The notes below the pieces were generated by a model. It worked only from the letters and a program-made list of their open reading frames with translations. It was not told the origin of the DNA and searched no databases. DNA of 64,000 nt from Antilocapra americana. Its lineage: Eukaryota; Chordata; Mammalia; Artiodactyla; Antilocapridae. The stretch covers positions 62,831,392 through 62,895,391 of the forward strand of contig ML662442.1 of NCBI GenBank assembly GCA_007570785.1. The letters run 5' to 3'. A program made the translations under genes and the position numbers. How positions within the stretch are numbered: the first letter of the stretch is position 1; the number at the start of each line of letters is the position of its first letter. Of the stretch, positions 1-10,864 are shown piece after piece.

Positions 1-303
1 CAAACCAGTCAATCCTAAAGGAAATCAACCTTAAATATTCATTGGAAGGACTGATGCTGAAGCTCCAATACTTGACCACTCGATGCAAATAGCTGACTCA
101 CTGGAAAAGACCCTGATGCTGGGAGAGACTGAAGGAAAAAAGAGAAGAGGGCAGCAGAGGATGAGATGGTTGGATGGCATTATCAACACCATGGACAAGA
201 ATTTGAGCAAACTCTGAGAGATAGTGAAGGACAGAGGAGCCTGGTGTGCTGCAGTCTGTGGGGCTGCAAAGAGTCGGACACTACTTAGTGACCAAACAAT
301 AAC
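1..303 (+). mobile_element. BovB (RTE) LINE 3' end, cut by window edge
   Basis: This is the terminal part of a BovB LINE in sense orientation. It runs from the conserved block around 'aaaggaaatcaacc', through the stretch encoding the protein C-terminus, to a short A-rich end. Deletions and stop codons interrupt the reading frame, so it is a dead fossil. The left side continues outside the window. Confidence 0.9.
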
Positions 304-325
304 AATATATACATTGCCCAAGAGC

Positions 326-442
326 CAGTGGCAACCCACTCCAGTATTCTTGCCTGGAAAATCCCATGAATGGAGGAACCTGGTAGGCTACAGTTCATGG
401 GGAAGCAAAGAGTCAGACATGACTGAGCCACTTCACTTCACA
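326..442 (+). mobile_element. Bov-tA SINE, 3' part only
   Basis: The sequence starts inside the SINE at 'ggcaacccactccag' and carries the usual run to 'gagtcagacatgactgagc'. The tRNA-derived 5' half is missing. It lies just downstream of the BovB fragment. Confidence 0.8.
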
Positions 443-654
443 AAGAGCCAAACTATGAATTCCTTTTGTTTATAACATCAGCTCACTATCACATATTGTT
501 TGGCCACCTGAATCTATAATTTATGTTCTATTTTCGTAAGGTGTTGCTTCTACTTTTCATTTTTAAAATGTTGACAAAATGCTAGTAAGAGAGTAAAATA
601 GCCAAGAAAGAATAACAATCACAATGAAACCAGGAGTTTGTACTCACTGAGCCA

Positions 655-825
655 TCAAGAACTCATTTAAAACACTTGCAGAGGTGCTTTTGCATTTACC
701 CCTCATAACAACTTTATCTACTGATTTGTCAGTTGAGAAACAGAGGGACAGAGTGGTTAAGTAACTTGACAAGGTTACATCATAGGTTGGAGAGCTGGAT
801 CTGAATGCCAGACAAGGCTTAATTG
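655..825 (-). repeat. MIR SINE fragment
   Basis: The reverse complement of the MIR core is recognisable: the 'gagaaacagaggga' and 'taagtaacttgacaagg' blocks in the right order, followed by the 'gctggatctgaatgccag' block. It is strongly diverged, as expected for this ancient mammal-wide family. Confidence 0.65.
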
Positions 826-1000
826 GGTGGTTAACGCCTTCACTTTATTGCCTCTTGATAAGAGGCTGAGTGACAAGATGAAAGTTAGTTCAGTTCAACA
901 CTAACCAGATTCATTCTGCTGGAACTCACTTTCCATATCTGTTAAAACTATGAGAATACTATTCATAGTATGAGATTTGGCATTCCCATATCTGGTGCTA

Positions 1001-1175
1001 GGGCTTCCCTTATGGCTCAGCTGGTAAAGAATCTGCCAGCTATGCAGGAGACGTGGGTTCCATCTCTGGTTTGAGAAGATCCCGTGGAGAAGGGAACGGC
1101 TACCCATGCCAGAATTCTGGCCTGGAGAACTCCATGGGGTCACCAAGACTCGGACATGACTGAGGGACTTTCACA
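1001..1175 (+). mobile_element. Bov-tA SINE with 11-bp target-site duplication
   Basis: A nearly complete Bov-tA runs from the tRNA-Glu-like head 'gggcttcccttatggctcag' to the tail 'actgagggactttcac'. It is flanked by the direct repeat 'atctggtgcta' at 990-1000 and 1176-1186, which fixes both ends of the insertion. A gap of about 20 bp is visible near 'tggagaac...gggtcacc' compared with the family consensus. Confidence 0.92.
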
Positions 1176-1186
1176 ATCTGGTGCTA

Positions 1187-3294
1187 TAATCTAGAAAATC
1201 CATGTAAGTATTTACACAGACATCTAAAAAGATTGGTATTTCTCTCTGGAGCATCTCTTACACCATAGCCACCTGCCTTCTGCCCTACTTCTCAGAAATG
1301 AACCTGTGACCAAGCAAATAGCCTTGGTTCCCAGCCATAAGAGATATGAGAAGGTGTTTCAGAAAGAAAAGAAATAGAGGCTTAATTGCTCTTCCCCACC
1401 CCTTGCTCCTTGGTCGCAGTGTGTCATCAATTCTCCCTCTGTCCCTTGCCTACCTGTGCTGCCAATCAAACAGCCTCAATTCCAGACCAACACCCACTCC
1501 AACTTCAATCAAGAGCCATCTCACCCCGCCCTACTCCACCCCACTCTGACAATTGAAGGCGCAACTGTGTCCTGTGGAAGGACTGACTAATAAGTGGCCA
1601 GGGATCATTTTAAATGCCAGCTCTTATTTCTGCAGAAAGTGTAAAACCGATGCACTGAAAAAACCCTGCTTAGAGTCACTGGGTTTGGGCTCGTGATCTA
1701 GCACAGCAAGTGCTCGACTCTGATTCTTGTCTGGCTGTCTTCTAGAAGAGGCTGCAGATGGGTGAGCAAAGTGGGAGAGAATGGAGAGAGGTGTGGCCAA
1801 GCTTCTTCACATCTGGCGCAGTTGGTCAGTGTTCCGGGTTAGAAGGGAAAGCAATAAACCTGTGGCAAACACAGTCAATGTCTTCTTCCCAGTGAAAGTG
1901 ATAAGGACTGCTGCTTTTGTTTTCTGACCACTCCTAAAGGTTAAATGCCCCCCAGGAGCTGCAGAGGGGGCAACAGGTCAAATACCACCACTAGCACCTT
2001 CATCACTCAGTAATCCTTTAAATACAGCTAAAGGTATTAATCAGGGAATCTTCACAGTGAAACCACCACACTCCAAAACCAACCACTCACTGTCTCAGAA
2101 AGGTGTGAGTGCCATGCTCACTGCATGGCTTATGAGCTTCCATGTCCTCAGCATCGCTACAGATAGAACTCAGGTAAAAACATCCCTTTTCCATCTCTGT
2201 TCATGAAGATCGAATTAAAACATTCTACTCAGCCATTTATAACATTAGATTGTTGCAATAATACTCTTGCAGCAGGCACTTAACAAATTTCATCAGAGAT
2301 TACAGGCTCTGTTCTTACCACCACCAGCTGGATGTGAGAAACCTTCAACAACCACTAAACACCCCTCAGCGACTCTGTTCTTGATTCCATCACCAGCTAG
2401 CTGTGGGTTTACCTCTCCTGATTTCCATCTCCTCCCACGGTAAAACAAAGAGTTCAGACCAAATGACACTTGGATTCCCTTAACCACAGAAGGCTGTGAT
2501 TACAAGGGGAAAATACTATCCTTGACAGTGACCGAAGAATCAGTCATTTAGTCCAGAAAAAAAAAAAAAAAATGAAGAGCTACTTATACATTTTTCAAAA
2601 GAGGAAAAAAGGATATTTGGGGATAATAACACCACTGAATTTTTGTATTATTGAACCTAAGTAAGCAAATCACAGGCCTGATCTAAAACTGCAAATTAAC
2701 AGTGTCAGGGACCTAGCACCAAAGGCCAAATTTAAATCAAAAATTACTTTTGTTGACATATAGTCTTCACAGATTTTTGTTGTTGTTGTTCATAAAAACC
2801 ATACTTGCTGATGATTATGAGTAGCTAGTTTTAAGCAGCTTGAGAACTCTTACTTTCACAAAGCATGAAAACTTAGAATTCTGGCTCTGAAAGAAATAAG
2901 GCACCATATTCAAGCCAGTTAGATTCTACTTCTTGGGTTAGATTAGACTTTGGTGTGCTATCTGTTAAACTCCTGGAGCTGTCCTAAAATTGAGCATTGA
3001 TGCTTGGGGAATAATCAGCGGCAGACATAAAATAACACTGATTAAAATATTTCTCAGAATTTTGTTACCACTGATTTCCTTGTTCTTGTAAAAACTTAGG
3101 TTCTCAAGTTTTACCACTCTTACCATCAGCCAGAATTTAAACTTCCCACATAGTAATACTACTACCATCAAAGCTGTAAGTAATCTTAATATGTGAAAGG
3201 AAAGGGGGATGCAAGACAGAATAGCTGAAACATCAAAAATATAGCTTATGCAAATAGCACGATTTCATTCTTTTTTACAGCTGAGTAATCTGGG
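1187..3294. other. Unique intronic DNA (ARHGAP18 intron 1), no gene seen
   Basis: No repeat family or coding exon could be recognised with confidence. The stretch holds an A-tract at 2558-2573 and short open frames without protein similarity. Pyrimidine-rich DNA around 1380-1550 gives an apparent proline/serine-rich frame that I judge non-coding. Confidence 0.6.
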
Positions 3295-3563
3295 TGTTCA
3301 CTGGAAGGACTGATGTTGAAGCTGAAACTCCAATACTCTGGCCACCTCATGAGGAGAGTTGACTCACTGGAAAAGACCCTGACGCTGGGAAGGATTGGGG
3401 CAGGAGGAGAAGGGGATGACAGAGGATGAGATGGCTGAATGGCATCACTGACTCAATGGACATGGGTTTGGGTGGACTCCAGGAGTTGGTGATGGACAGG
3501 GAGGCCTGGTGTGCTGCAGTTCATGGGGTTGAAAAGAGTTGGACGCAACTGAACTGAACTGAA
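3295..3563 (+). mobile_element. BovB 3' end fragment
   Basis: This 5'-truncated BovB begins at the 'ttcactggaaggactgatg' block and ends in the typical 'ctgaactgaactgaat' tail. It covers only the region coding for the extreme C-terminus plus the 3' end. Confidence 0.92.
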
Positions 3564-3654
3564 TATTCCATTGTATATATTGTAGAAAAAACTTTTGACA
3601 CAATTAGGCATACAATCACAATTTTTTTTAATATTCAGCAAGACATGAAATCCT

Positions 3655-3842
3655 AGAATCTGCCTGCAATGCATGAGACTCAGGTTCAATCCCTAGGTCA
3701 GGAAAATCCCCTGGAGAAAGGAATGGCAACTCACTCCAGTATTCTTGCCTAGAGAATTCCATGGACAGAGGAGACTGGTGGACTACAGTCCACGGAGTTG
3801 CAAACAGTTGGTCACGACTGAGCAACTAACACACACACACAC
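3655..3842 (+). mobile_element. Bov-tA SINE, head truncated, (CA)n tail
   Basis: The element starts at 'gaatctgcctgcaatgcatg', so the first 30 or so bases of the tRNA-derived head are missing. It ends in 'gagcaactaac' followed by a CA dinucleotide tail at about 3829-3842, typical for this family. Confidence 0.88.
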
Positions 3843-4200
3843 CAAAAAAATCCAGAAAATGTTATTTTTCATGGTGAAATATTAAAAAGTTTTTTTCTGA
3901 GAAAAAATTAAAAATTAATAAATAAATGAAACTTATGTTGAGTGCCATCCATGTTTTCTTTACTGTGTTTGCTTCAGGCTTGCACAAAGTATAATTAAAC
4001 CCATTGGTACAAAAAAAAAAAAAAAAGGTGATTATGTCCCTATCGGAGTATGAACTCATCCTGAGGGCTGCCTTCAAACTCGGGTTTTTTCAAACTGTGT
4101 CCCACTGAAGCCTAGGGACCCGGACAGGTAAACCCATTTGGGTCTCTGAGCAATGTGTACACAAATCACGTAATGAAATTTTACTTTACATCTATGCACA

Positions 4201-4473
4201 TGCTGCTGCTGCTAAGTCACTTCAGCCGTGTCCGACTCCGTGCGACCCCATAGATGGCAGCCCACCAGGCTCCCCCACCCCTGGGATTCTCCAGGCAAGA
4301 ACGCTGGAGTGGGTTGCCATTTCCTTCTCCAATGCATGCAAATGACAAGTGAAAGTGAAGTCGCTCAGTCGTGTCTGACTCTTAGCGACCCCAGAGACTG
4401 CAGCCCACCAGGCTTCTCCGTCCATGGGATTTTCCAGGCAGGAGTGCTGGAGTGGGGTGCCATTGCCTTCTCC
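4201..4473 (+). mobile_element. Bov-A2 dimeric SINE
   Basis: The (TGC)n head 'tgctgctgctgctaagtc' is followed by the two similar Bov-A monomers, joined by the 'aagtgaaagtgaagtcgctc' linker. The likely target-site duplication is 4191-4201 against 4474-4484 ('tctatgcacat' and 'tctctgcacat', one mismatch). The Bov-A2 family is restricted to ruminants. Confidence 0.93.
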
Positions 4474-4654
4474 TCTCTGCACATATTTGAACCTAGATGT
4501 TCCACTGAGTAGGAAGGTGTAGTTCTCCATTAATCTTTTCCTAAATCCAGAGTGACATATTTTTCCTCAAGTAAAGCCATACAGATAAAGACATCGGTCA
4601 GTCATATCCAACACACCTGGCCCCACCAAACGCAGGAGGCATGGATTAAGTTCA

Positions 4655-4770
4655 TGCAACCTACAAATATTTCTTAAGTACCTACTCAGCCCAGCCTCTC
4701 TTCTAGACACTGGGGATACAGTGAACAGAACAGGCAAAAATCCCTGTCCTTGAGGAGACATTACAACCAA
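4655..4770 (-). repeat. Ancient L2/MIR-tail-like repeat
   Basis: The sequence around 'ttcttaagtacctactcagc' followed by 'cactggggatacagtgaac' matches the well-known old mammalian tail sequence that reads 'gagcacctactatgtgcc...ctggggatacag'. I am unsure whether L2 or another ancient family is the source. Confidence 0.45.
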
Positions 4771-4789
4771 ATAAATACATAGTTTAGAA

Positions 4790-6079
4790 ACAAAAGCAGA
4801 TATAAAAGGTAGCCAGGGAAACTCTGTGAAAATCTTAGTACGGATCATATACTAGACTACAATTATCTTTGGTGCGATAATAGTATATTACAGTGGTTTT
4901 CAAACTTGTCTGCACACTGGAATCGCCTGGGAACTTCAAAAAAAACACACACTGATGCCTATGACCCATCCAGGAATTGAGATTTAATTAGTCTGGTGTA
5001 TAGTCTGAGCTTTGGAATTTTAAACTTTTAAATTAAAACTCTGAATCCAGATGTAAGATTTATGTGTATCCATTACCCATTTTAAAACAGTCCTAAGTAC
5101 TTAACTTTTCTTGTAAAAAAAAGCTGAGGAAACAAAATCAATCATCTAGTTCACTTGATTATCTTAGGATGCTGTCCTGAGAATGAAATTCAACAATTTA
5201 CAAGCAGAAAACTACTTTCAGATAATGGCCAATGTTTCAGAATTCACCAAGTGAATTTTTAATTTCAGCTTGATAGAATTGTTTTACTACAAACTTTTTG
5301 TTTCAATGTTTTAAAACCATCCTATCTTTAAAAGAGCAGTGCCTCACTGACAATGTTTTGAATATTCATTGCTTCTAAAGAATGCTGCAGACATAGGATA
5401 CATTAGGGTTTTCTCTATACTGATCCTAAAACATGAAGTACATTTTAAAAGTAAACCCTTAATATTACACTTGCCCCAATTTGCCTCTCTTTCTTAAAGA
5501 TGTAACAAGATGTTTCAATTAATATTATACAGTCTATTCCAATGCCATCTGTCATCTGGACAGTTACTATTCATAAGGGAAACTATAGTTACTATTCATT
5601 ATTTGTATGTCCCCAACTTGGGTTTTTTGTTGTTTTTTTCCGCCTAACAAGAATACACATAGATACACAAATATGAAAGAGAGAAGGCAGGAGGGGTCGG
5701 GGGGGCAGTGGATATAGCTGGAAAAGAAGACTGGAGCCCTAATTAGAAAGATACTCATACTTAAGCATGTAGTCATCTGGAAAATATTTACTAAGAGCCT
5801 ACTATGTGCCAAGCCATGTGGAAATAATTATAAACAAGCCAAAAAGAATTCCAAATTGATAGTCACATGGAGAATATGGACAAGCAAACATGACACAATT
5901 AAAGCACTGCTTTTTGCAAAGTTAATCTGATGATGAGGATTAAAACCAACTACACTACGTTCGCATTCAAAGTGGATATTATACGTAAGTAATAAAAGGG
6001 GATTCTTTCTAAAAATTAAATCTGATGGTATAGACCTGACCAAGTTGCTTTCCACTTGTACTTCTTCTCTTTCACGTGG
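4790..6079. other. Unique intronic DNA, no gene seen
   Basis: AT-rich intronic sequence. Around 5780-5825 there is another short 'actatgtgccaag' MIR/L2-tail-like relic, and a G-run lies at about 5696-5706. No coding exon or RNA gene was recognised. Confidence 0.55.
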
Positions 6080-6117
6080 TTGCCAATTACTACAAACTTG
6101 GTGGCTTAACGTAACAG

Positions 6118-6162
6118 CGCTGGAATCTGTGAATCTTAATAGGTGAATCCTATCTAGAAAAA
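6118..6162 (+). repeat. 45-bp inverted repeat, left (inserted) copy
   Basis: This segment is the reverse complement of 6470-6514 with a single mismatch in 45 bases. It breaks the surrounding ancient repeat, which resumes at about 6163 ('taattctacag'), so it looks like the newly inserted copy. Confidence 0.9.
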
Positions 6163-6469
6163 TAATTCTACAGACTAGACACTCAAAATCAGGATTGCTG
6201 GGGTCAAGGGTTCAGTGGAGACAAATTCCCACCAGAGCCTTTGGGGGATCCATTCCCTGCTCTTCCAGCTTGGGACAAGCTTCTTTTGCTCATTACTTCA
6301 TTGACTCCAGTCTCTGCCTCCATTGTCACTTGGGTGTGGGGATGTGTGTGTGGGTGTGTGAGCCCCTTCTTTCATAGGGATCATTATGATTGCATTTGGG
6401 GCCTAACTGAATAATCTGGGATAAACTCCCATCCCAAGATACTTCACTTAACTGCATCTCCCAAGACCC

Positions 6470-6514
6470 TTTTTCTAGACAGGATTCACCTATTAAGATT
6501 CACAGATTCCAGCG
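6470..6514 (-). repeat. 45-bp inverted repeat, right (source) copy
   Basis: This copy sits in its expected place within the ancient repeat, because flanking sequence on both sides ('ctcccaagaccc' and 'gattaaaactt') continues the family pattern. A spacer of 307 bp separates it from the left copy. The two arms could pair into a long stem. Confidence 0.9.
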
Positions 6515-7084
6515 ATTAAAACTTTAACCTTTGGAAGCCATCACCAAAGTACCACACTTACCAAGAAACCCTAAGAATAGCAACGCACAACAGGAAAAGC
6601 TTGACTAAACCAGAGCAGTTACAGGTCTGCTCCAAACACATCTGTCTGTCTGACAAACTGACCTGCTTCTGTACAGATTCCTAAGTGCAAGGTGATTTAC
6701 TCCTTGGCTACGTTTATGTGTTTATGGTGAGAATTTAATTAAATGATATTAGAAAGCATGCTGCAGATTGAAAGTAATATTAGTTTTTTCCTTCTCTCTT
6801 CTGCCTCCTCAGCTATAACCTCAAATACCCTTATGAAACAACTTCTGTGATTTTCACTTAGCCATTTTGGAACCCTGACTTGACTTCTCGATACATTGAA
6901 TCTGCAAAGAAAGACCTCAAAAAAGTTCAGTAAGCCAGGCCAACATGGCACCAGTCCTCAGGAGTCTTCAGGACCAGGGGCAAACTTGGGCAAAGAGAAA
7001 GCCTGGTCTGGTGGAACTCTGGAGCTGGAACCTCTCTGATCGCTAGAACGGGAAAAGTGACGTGACAGTTACCCTGGGGTCACT

Positions 7085-7304
7085 CTGCGTGCGTGAGTAC
7101 ATGCACGCTCAGTCATTCAGTTGTGTTTGACTCTTTGTGACCCCATGGACTGTAGCCTGAGAGACTCCTCTGTCCATGGGATTTCCCAGGCAAGAACACT
7201 GCAATGGGTTGCCCTTCCCTTCTCCAGGGGATCTTCCCAATCTGAGAATGAACCCATGTCTCCTGCTTGGCAGGCAGATTCTTTACCAGTGCCACCAGGG
7301 AAGT
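7085..7304 (-). mobile_element. Bov-tA SINE with 12-bp target-site duplication
   Basis: A full-length Bov-tA lies in antisense orientation, ending at its tRNA-like head 'ccaccagggaagt'. The direct repeat 'cctggggtcact' at 7073-7084 and 7305-7316 brackets the insertion. Confidence 0.93.
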
Positions 7305-7969
7305 CCTGGGGTCACTTTACTCACTCATTTTTCCCTAGTTACAAAAGTAAGTCTTGATTAGAGGCGCTAAGAAATCTAAGACCAAAACTGCATGGATAAG
7401 AGGAACGGTACAGGGAAACTGAAGATTTCCAGTCAAATCACTGAGGAGCCATCCTGCCTTCTGAGCTTCAGCAATTGCTATAACTGAGGCTCGGCCAAGT
7501 CATTGCTTTCCTGACGAAGCTATTTGAGTAGAATCAAAATCCTGACTTGTCTCATTCTCTAGTGACCCTGATATGGAGAATGTCTACTTTTCCATAACCC
7601 ACTAAGCAGTGATCCTTAGCTGAAACTTTTACTCGGAAGAATTTTTTTTAATGTATTTTCTGTTTTGTTTTTTTTGGGTTGTTTTCTTCAGATTACTTCT
7701 TAATACTGTTAATATATAGGGATATCCTCTAAACATGAAAACATCCTAGTGTAGAAAATTTAAATAAACCAACAACTGCTTATATACAAGCTCCATCTAC
7801 TTTCTTCTCACTCCAGACCTGAAACTAGTGTATAAATACAATCCTTAGCCTCTTGAGAAAGAATGAAAATAGCACCTCATATGCTATGATGCCATGACAA
7901 ATATATTTCCATTTTATTTGAGCTAGTAACATTGTTTACTTTTATAAACAGAATAAATAAAACAATTCA

Positions 7970-8300
7970 GGATTTCCCTGGCAGCTCAGTGGTAAAGAAC
8001 CTCCCTGCCAATGTAGGAGACACAGGTTCATTCCCTGATTCAAGAACATCCCACATGCCACAGAGCAACTAAGCCTCTGCACCACAACTATGGAGCCCGT
8101 GTGCTGTAATTACTGAAGCCCTCTTCCTCCAGAGCTTATGCTCTGCAACAAGTGAAGCCATCACAATGAGAAGCCCCACAGACTACAACCCTAGAGTGGC
8201 CCCCACACGACCCAACTAGAGAAAAGCCCACAAACCAACAAAGATACAGCATAGCCAAATATAAATAAAATTATTTAAAAATATATAACAAATATATATT
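7970..8300 (+). mobile_element. CHR-2-type tRNA SINE with 12-bp target-site duplication
   Basis: The element has a tRNA-Glu-derived head ('gatttccctggcagctcag') and the long CHR-type body with repeated 'actgaagccc' and 'agagaaaagcccac' blocks, ending in an A/T-rich 'ataaataaaatta' tail. The direct repeat 'taaaacaattca' at 7958-7969 and 8301-8312 marks the insertion site. This family predates Bov-tA and is shared among cetruminants. Confidence 0.88.
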
Positions 8301-8801
8301 TAAAACAATTCATTTCATTATTGCATTGGCTTAAAATACAACATGAAGGCAAATGTCAAATGAATAACAAACTAAAATCTACAGGCTATTAGTCACTGTC
8401 TGATGCAGGGCAAGCACTGTGGCATGATCCAAAGACATACAACACTGAATTTCACCTTCTTATTTTCCAAGAGCATGGTAAGCAAGCCCACAGGAAAGCA
8501 ATCTGTCATCTCCTCTTCCTCATTCATGGCTTGCCGTTGGTAGCAAATACTGCAGACAGCTACATAATACACCTATTGTTTCTTCCCCATTCTCTTTCCA
8601 TTCTATCTCCTTCCATTTCAGTGAAAAACCTGTAGTCTCCTGTAGCAATGATTTTAACCTATTCAATGTAAAATATGACAATTGCACCAATAGAATGCAT
8701 CATAATTATACTATCATAGAATATTTTAAAGATTCGGTATTTGAAAGCAGACACTGCCTCAGCCCCATCATACTTTCTGAACACAAGTCCTATCACCCTC
8801 C

Positions 8802-10553
8802 TCCCTCAGTTCAGTTCAGTCACTCAGTCACGTCTGACTCTTTGTGACCCCACAGACTGCAGCACATCATGCTTCCCTGTCCATGTCCAGGAGCCTACTC
8901 AAACTCATGTCCATCAAGTCGGTAATGCCAACCAACCATCTCATCCTCTGTCGTTCCCTTCTCCACTCCTCTTCAATCTTTCCCAGCATCAGGATATTTT
9001 CCAGTGAGTCAGTTCTTCCCATCAGGTGGCCAAAGTATTGCAGTTTTCAGCTCCAGCATTAGTCCCTCCAATGAATATTCAGGACTGATTTCCTTTAGGA
9101 TGGACTGGTTGGATCTTCCTTTAGTCCAAGGGACTCTCAAGAGTCTTCTCCCACACCACAGTTCAAAGCATCAATTCTTCACTGCTCAGCTTTCTTAATA
9201 GTCCAACTCTCACATACGTACATAACTACTGGAAAAACCATAGCTTGGACTAGACAGACTTCTGTTGGCAAAGTAATACCTCTGCTTTTTAATATGCTGT
9301 CTAGGTTGGTCATAACTTTTCTTCCGAGGAGCAAGCATCTTTTAATTTCATGGCTGCAATCACCATCTGCACTGATTTTCGAGCCCTCAAAAATAAAGTC
9401 TCTCAATATTTCTATTGTTTCCTATTTATTTGCCATGAAGTGATGGGACCTGATCTCATGATCTCAGTTTTTTGAATGCTGAGTTTTAAGCCAACTTTTT
9501 CACTCTTCTCTTTCACTTTCACCAAGAAGCTCTTTAGTTCTTCTTTGCTTTCTGTCATAAGGGTGGCGTCATCTGCATATTTGAGGTTATTGATATTTCT
9601 CCCAGCAATCTTGATTCCAGCTTGTGCTTCATGCAGCCCAGCATTTCACATGATGTACTCTGCATATAAGTTAGATAAGCACGGTGACAATATAAAGCCT
9701 TGATATATATATACTTGATATACAGTACTTGATCAAGTACTCCTTTCTTGATCTGGAACCAGTCTCTTCTTCCATGTCCAGTTCTAACTGTTGCTTCTTA
9801 ACCTACATACAGATGTCTCAGGAGGCAGGTCAGGTGGTCTGGTATTCCCATCTCTTTCAGAATTTTCCACAGCTTGTAGTGATCCACACAGTCAAAGGCT
9901 TTGACATAGTCAATAAAGCAGAAGTAGATGTTTATCTGGAACTCTCTTGCTTTTTTGATGCTGGCAATTTGATCTCTGGTTCCTCTGCCTTTTTAAATCC
10001 AGCTTGAACATCTGGAAGTTCATGGTTCATATACTGTTGAAGCCTGGCTTGGAGAATTTTGAGCATTACTTTGCTAGTGTGTGAGACGAGTGCAATTGCG
10101 TGGTAGTTTGAACATTCTTTGGCATTGCCTTTCCTTGAAACTGGAATGAAAATTGACCTTTTCCAGTCCTGTGGCCACTGCTGAGTTTTCCAAATTTGCT
10201 GGCCTATTGAGTGCAGCACTTTCACAGCATCATCTTTTGGGATTTGAAATAGCTGAACTGGAATTCCATCACCTCCACTAGCTTTGTTCATAGTGCTGCT
10301 TTCTAAGGCCCATTTGACTTTGTATTCCAAGATGTCTGGCTCTAGGTGAGTGATCACACCATCACGGTTATCTGGGTCATTATGATCTTTTTTGTATAGT
10401 TCTTCTTTATAGTCTTGCCACCTCTTAATACTTTCTGCTTCTGTTAGGTCCATACCAGTTCTGTCCTTTCTTGTGCCCATCTTAGCATGAAATGTTCCCT
10501 TGGTATCTCTAATTTTCTTGAAGACATCTCTAGTCTCTCTACAACCCCAATTT
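8802..10553 (-). mobile_element. BovB (RTE) LINE, 5'-truncated, longest copy in the window
   Basis: About 1.75 kb of a BovB element in antisense orientation. On the plus strand it starts with the 3' tail 'cagttcagttcagtcactcag' and runs through the complete 3' half into the reverse-transcriptase domain. The 5' edge is about 10545-10560, where similarity fades, and no clear target-site duplication was found. The amino-terminal endonuclease region is absent, so the copy cannot move on its own. Confidence 0.95.
8900..10553 (-). pseudogene. BovB reverse-transcriptase ORF remnant (broken)
   Basis: Translating the minus strand gives BovB reverse transcriptase from about 10540 inward. The frame stays open to about 9988, where it shifts out of register after the motif ending VQAGFKK and soon stops. 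Further on, in another frame, the catalytic YADD box is still intact at 9568-9579, followed by recognisable thumb and C-terminal sequence with further stops. The protein normally copies LINE RNA into DNA at the target site and also mobilises SINEs. The endonuclease domain and several in-frame joins are lost here, so the copy is inactive. Confidence 0.85.
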
Positions 10554-10643
10554 TGGCTGAAGCAAGGAGAGGACAAGATTAGCGTCTGTGAGTATGAAGT
10601 CATACTAGGACACAGAAGAGATAGCTCCACCTTTAGAATATAA

Positions 10644-10856
10644 GGGCTTCCCTTGTGGCTCAGATGGTAAAGAATCTGCCTGCAATGCAGGAGGCCTGGT
10701 TTAATTCACAGGTTGGGAACTTACCCTGGAGAAGCAAACGGCAACCCAATTCCACTGTTCTTGCCTGGGAAATCAAATGGAGAGAGGAGGCTGGAGGGCT
10801 ACAGTCCATGTGGTCACAATGAGGTGGGCATGAATGAGCAACTGACACACACCTTG
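10644..10856 (+). mobile_element. Bov-tA SINE next to BovB
   Basis: This is a full Bov-tA, from 'gggcttcccttgtggctcag' to 'gagcaactgacacacacc'. The short direct repeat 'gaatataa' at 10636-10643 and 10857-10864 is a probable target-site duplication. Confidence 0.88.
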
Positions 10857-10864
10857 GAATATAA

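Larger units (their letters stand above)
6080..6545 (+). repeat. Ancient mammalian interspersed repeat interrupted by an inverted duplication
   Basis: The left part ('actacaaacttggtggctta') and right part ('tgattgcatttgggg' through 'cacagattccagcgattaa') follow the order of a common old mammalian repeat with the hallmark 'cacaaacttggtggcttaaaac'. I cannot assign the family name by eye. A 45-bp segment at 6118-6162 does not belong in this position and is an inverted copy of the repeat's own right part (see the inverted repeat entries). Confidence 0.55.

Noticed and set aside
5640..5820. Possible MIR or L2 copy near 'actatgtgccaagcc'
   Set aside because: Only one short block matches, too little for a separate feature. 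It is noted in the surrounding unique-DNA entry.
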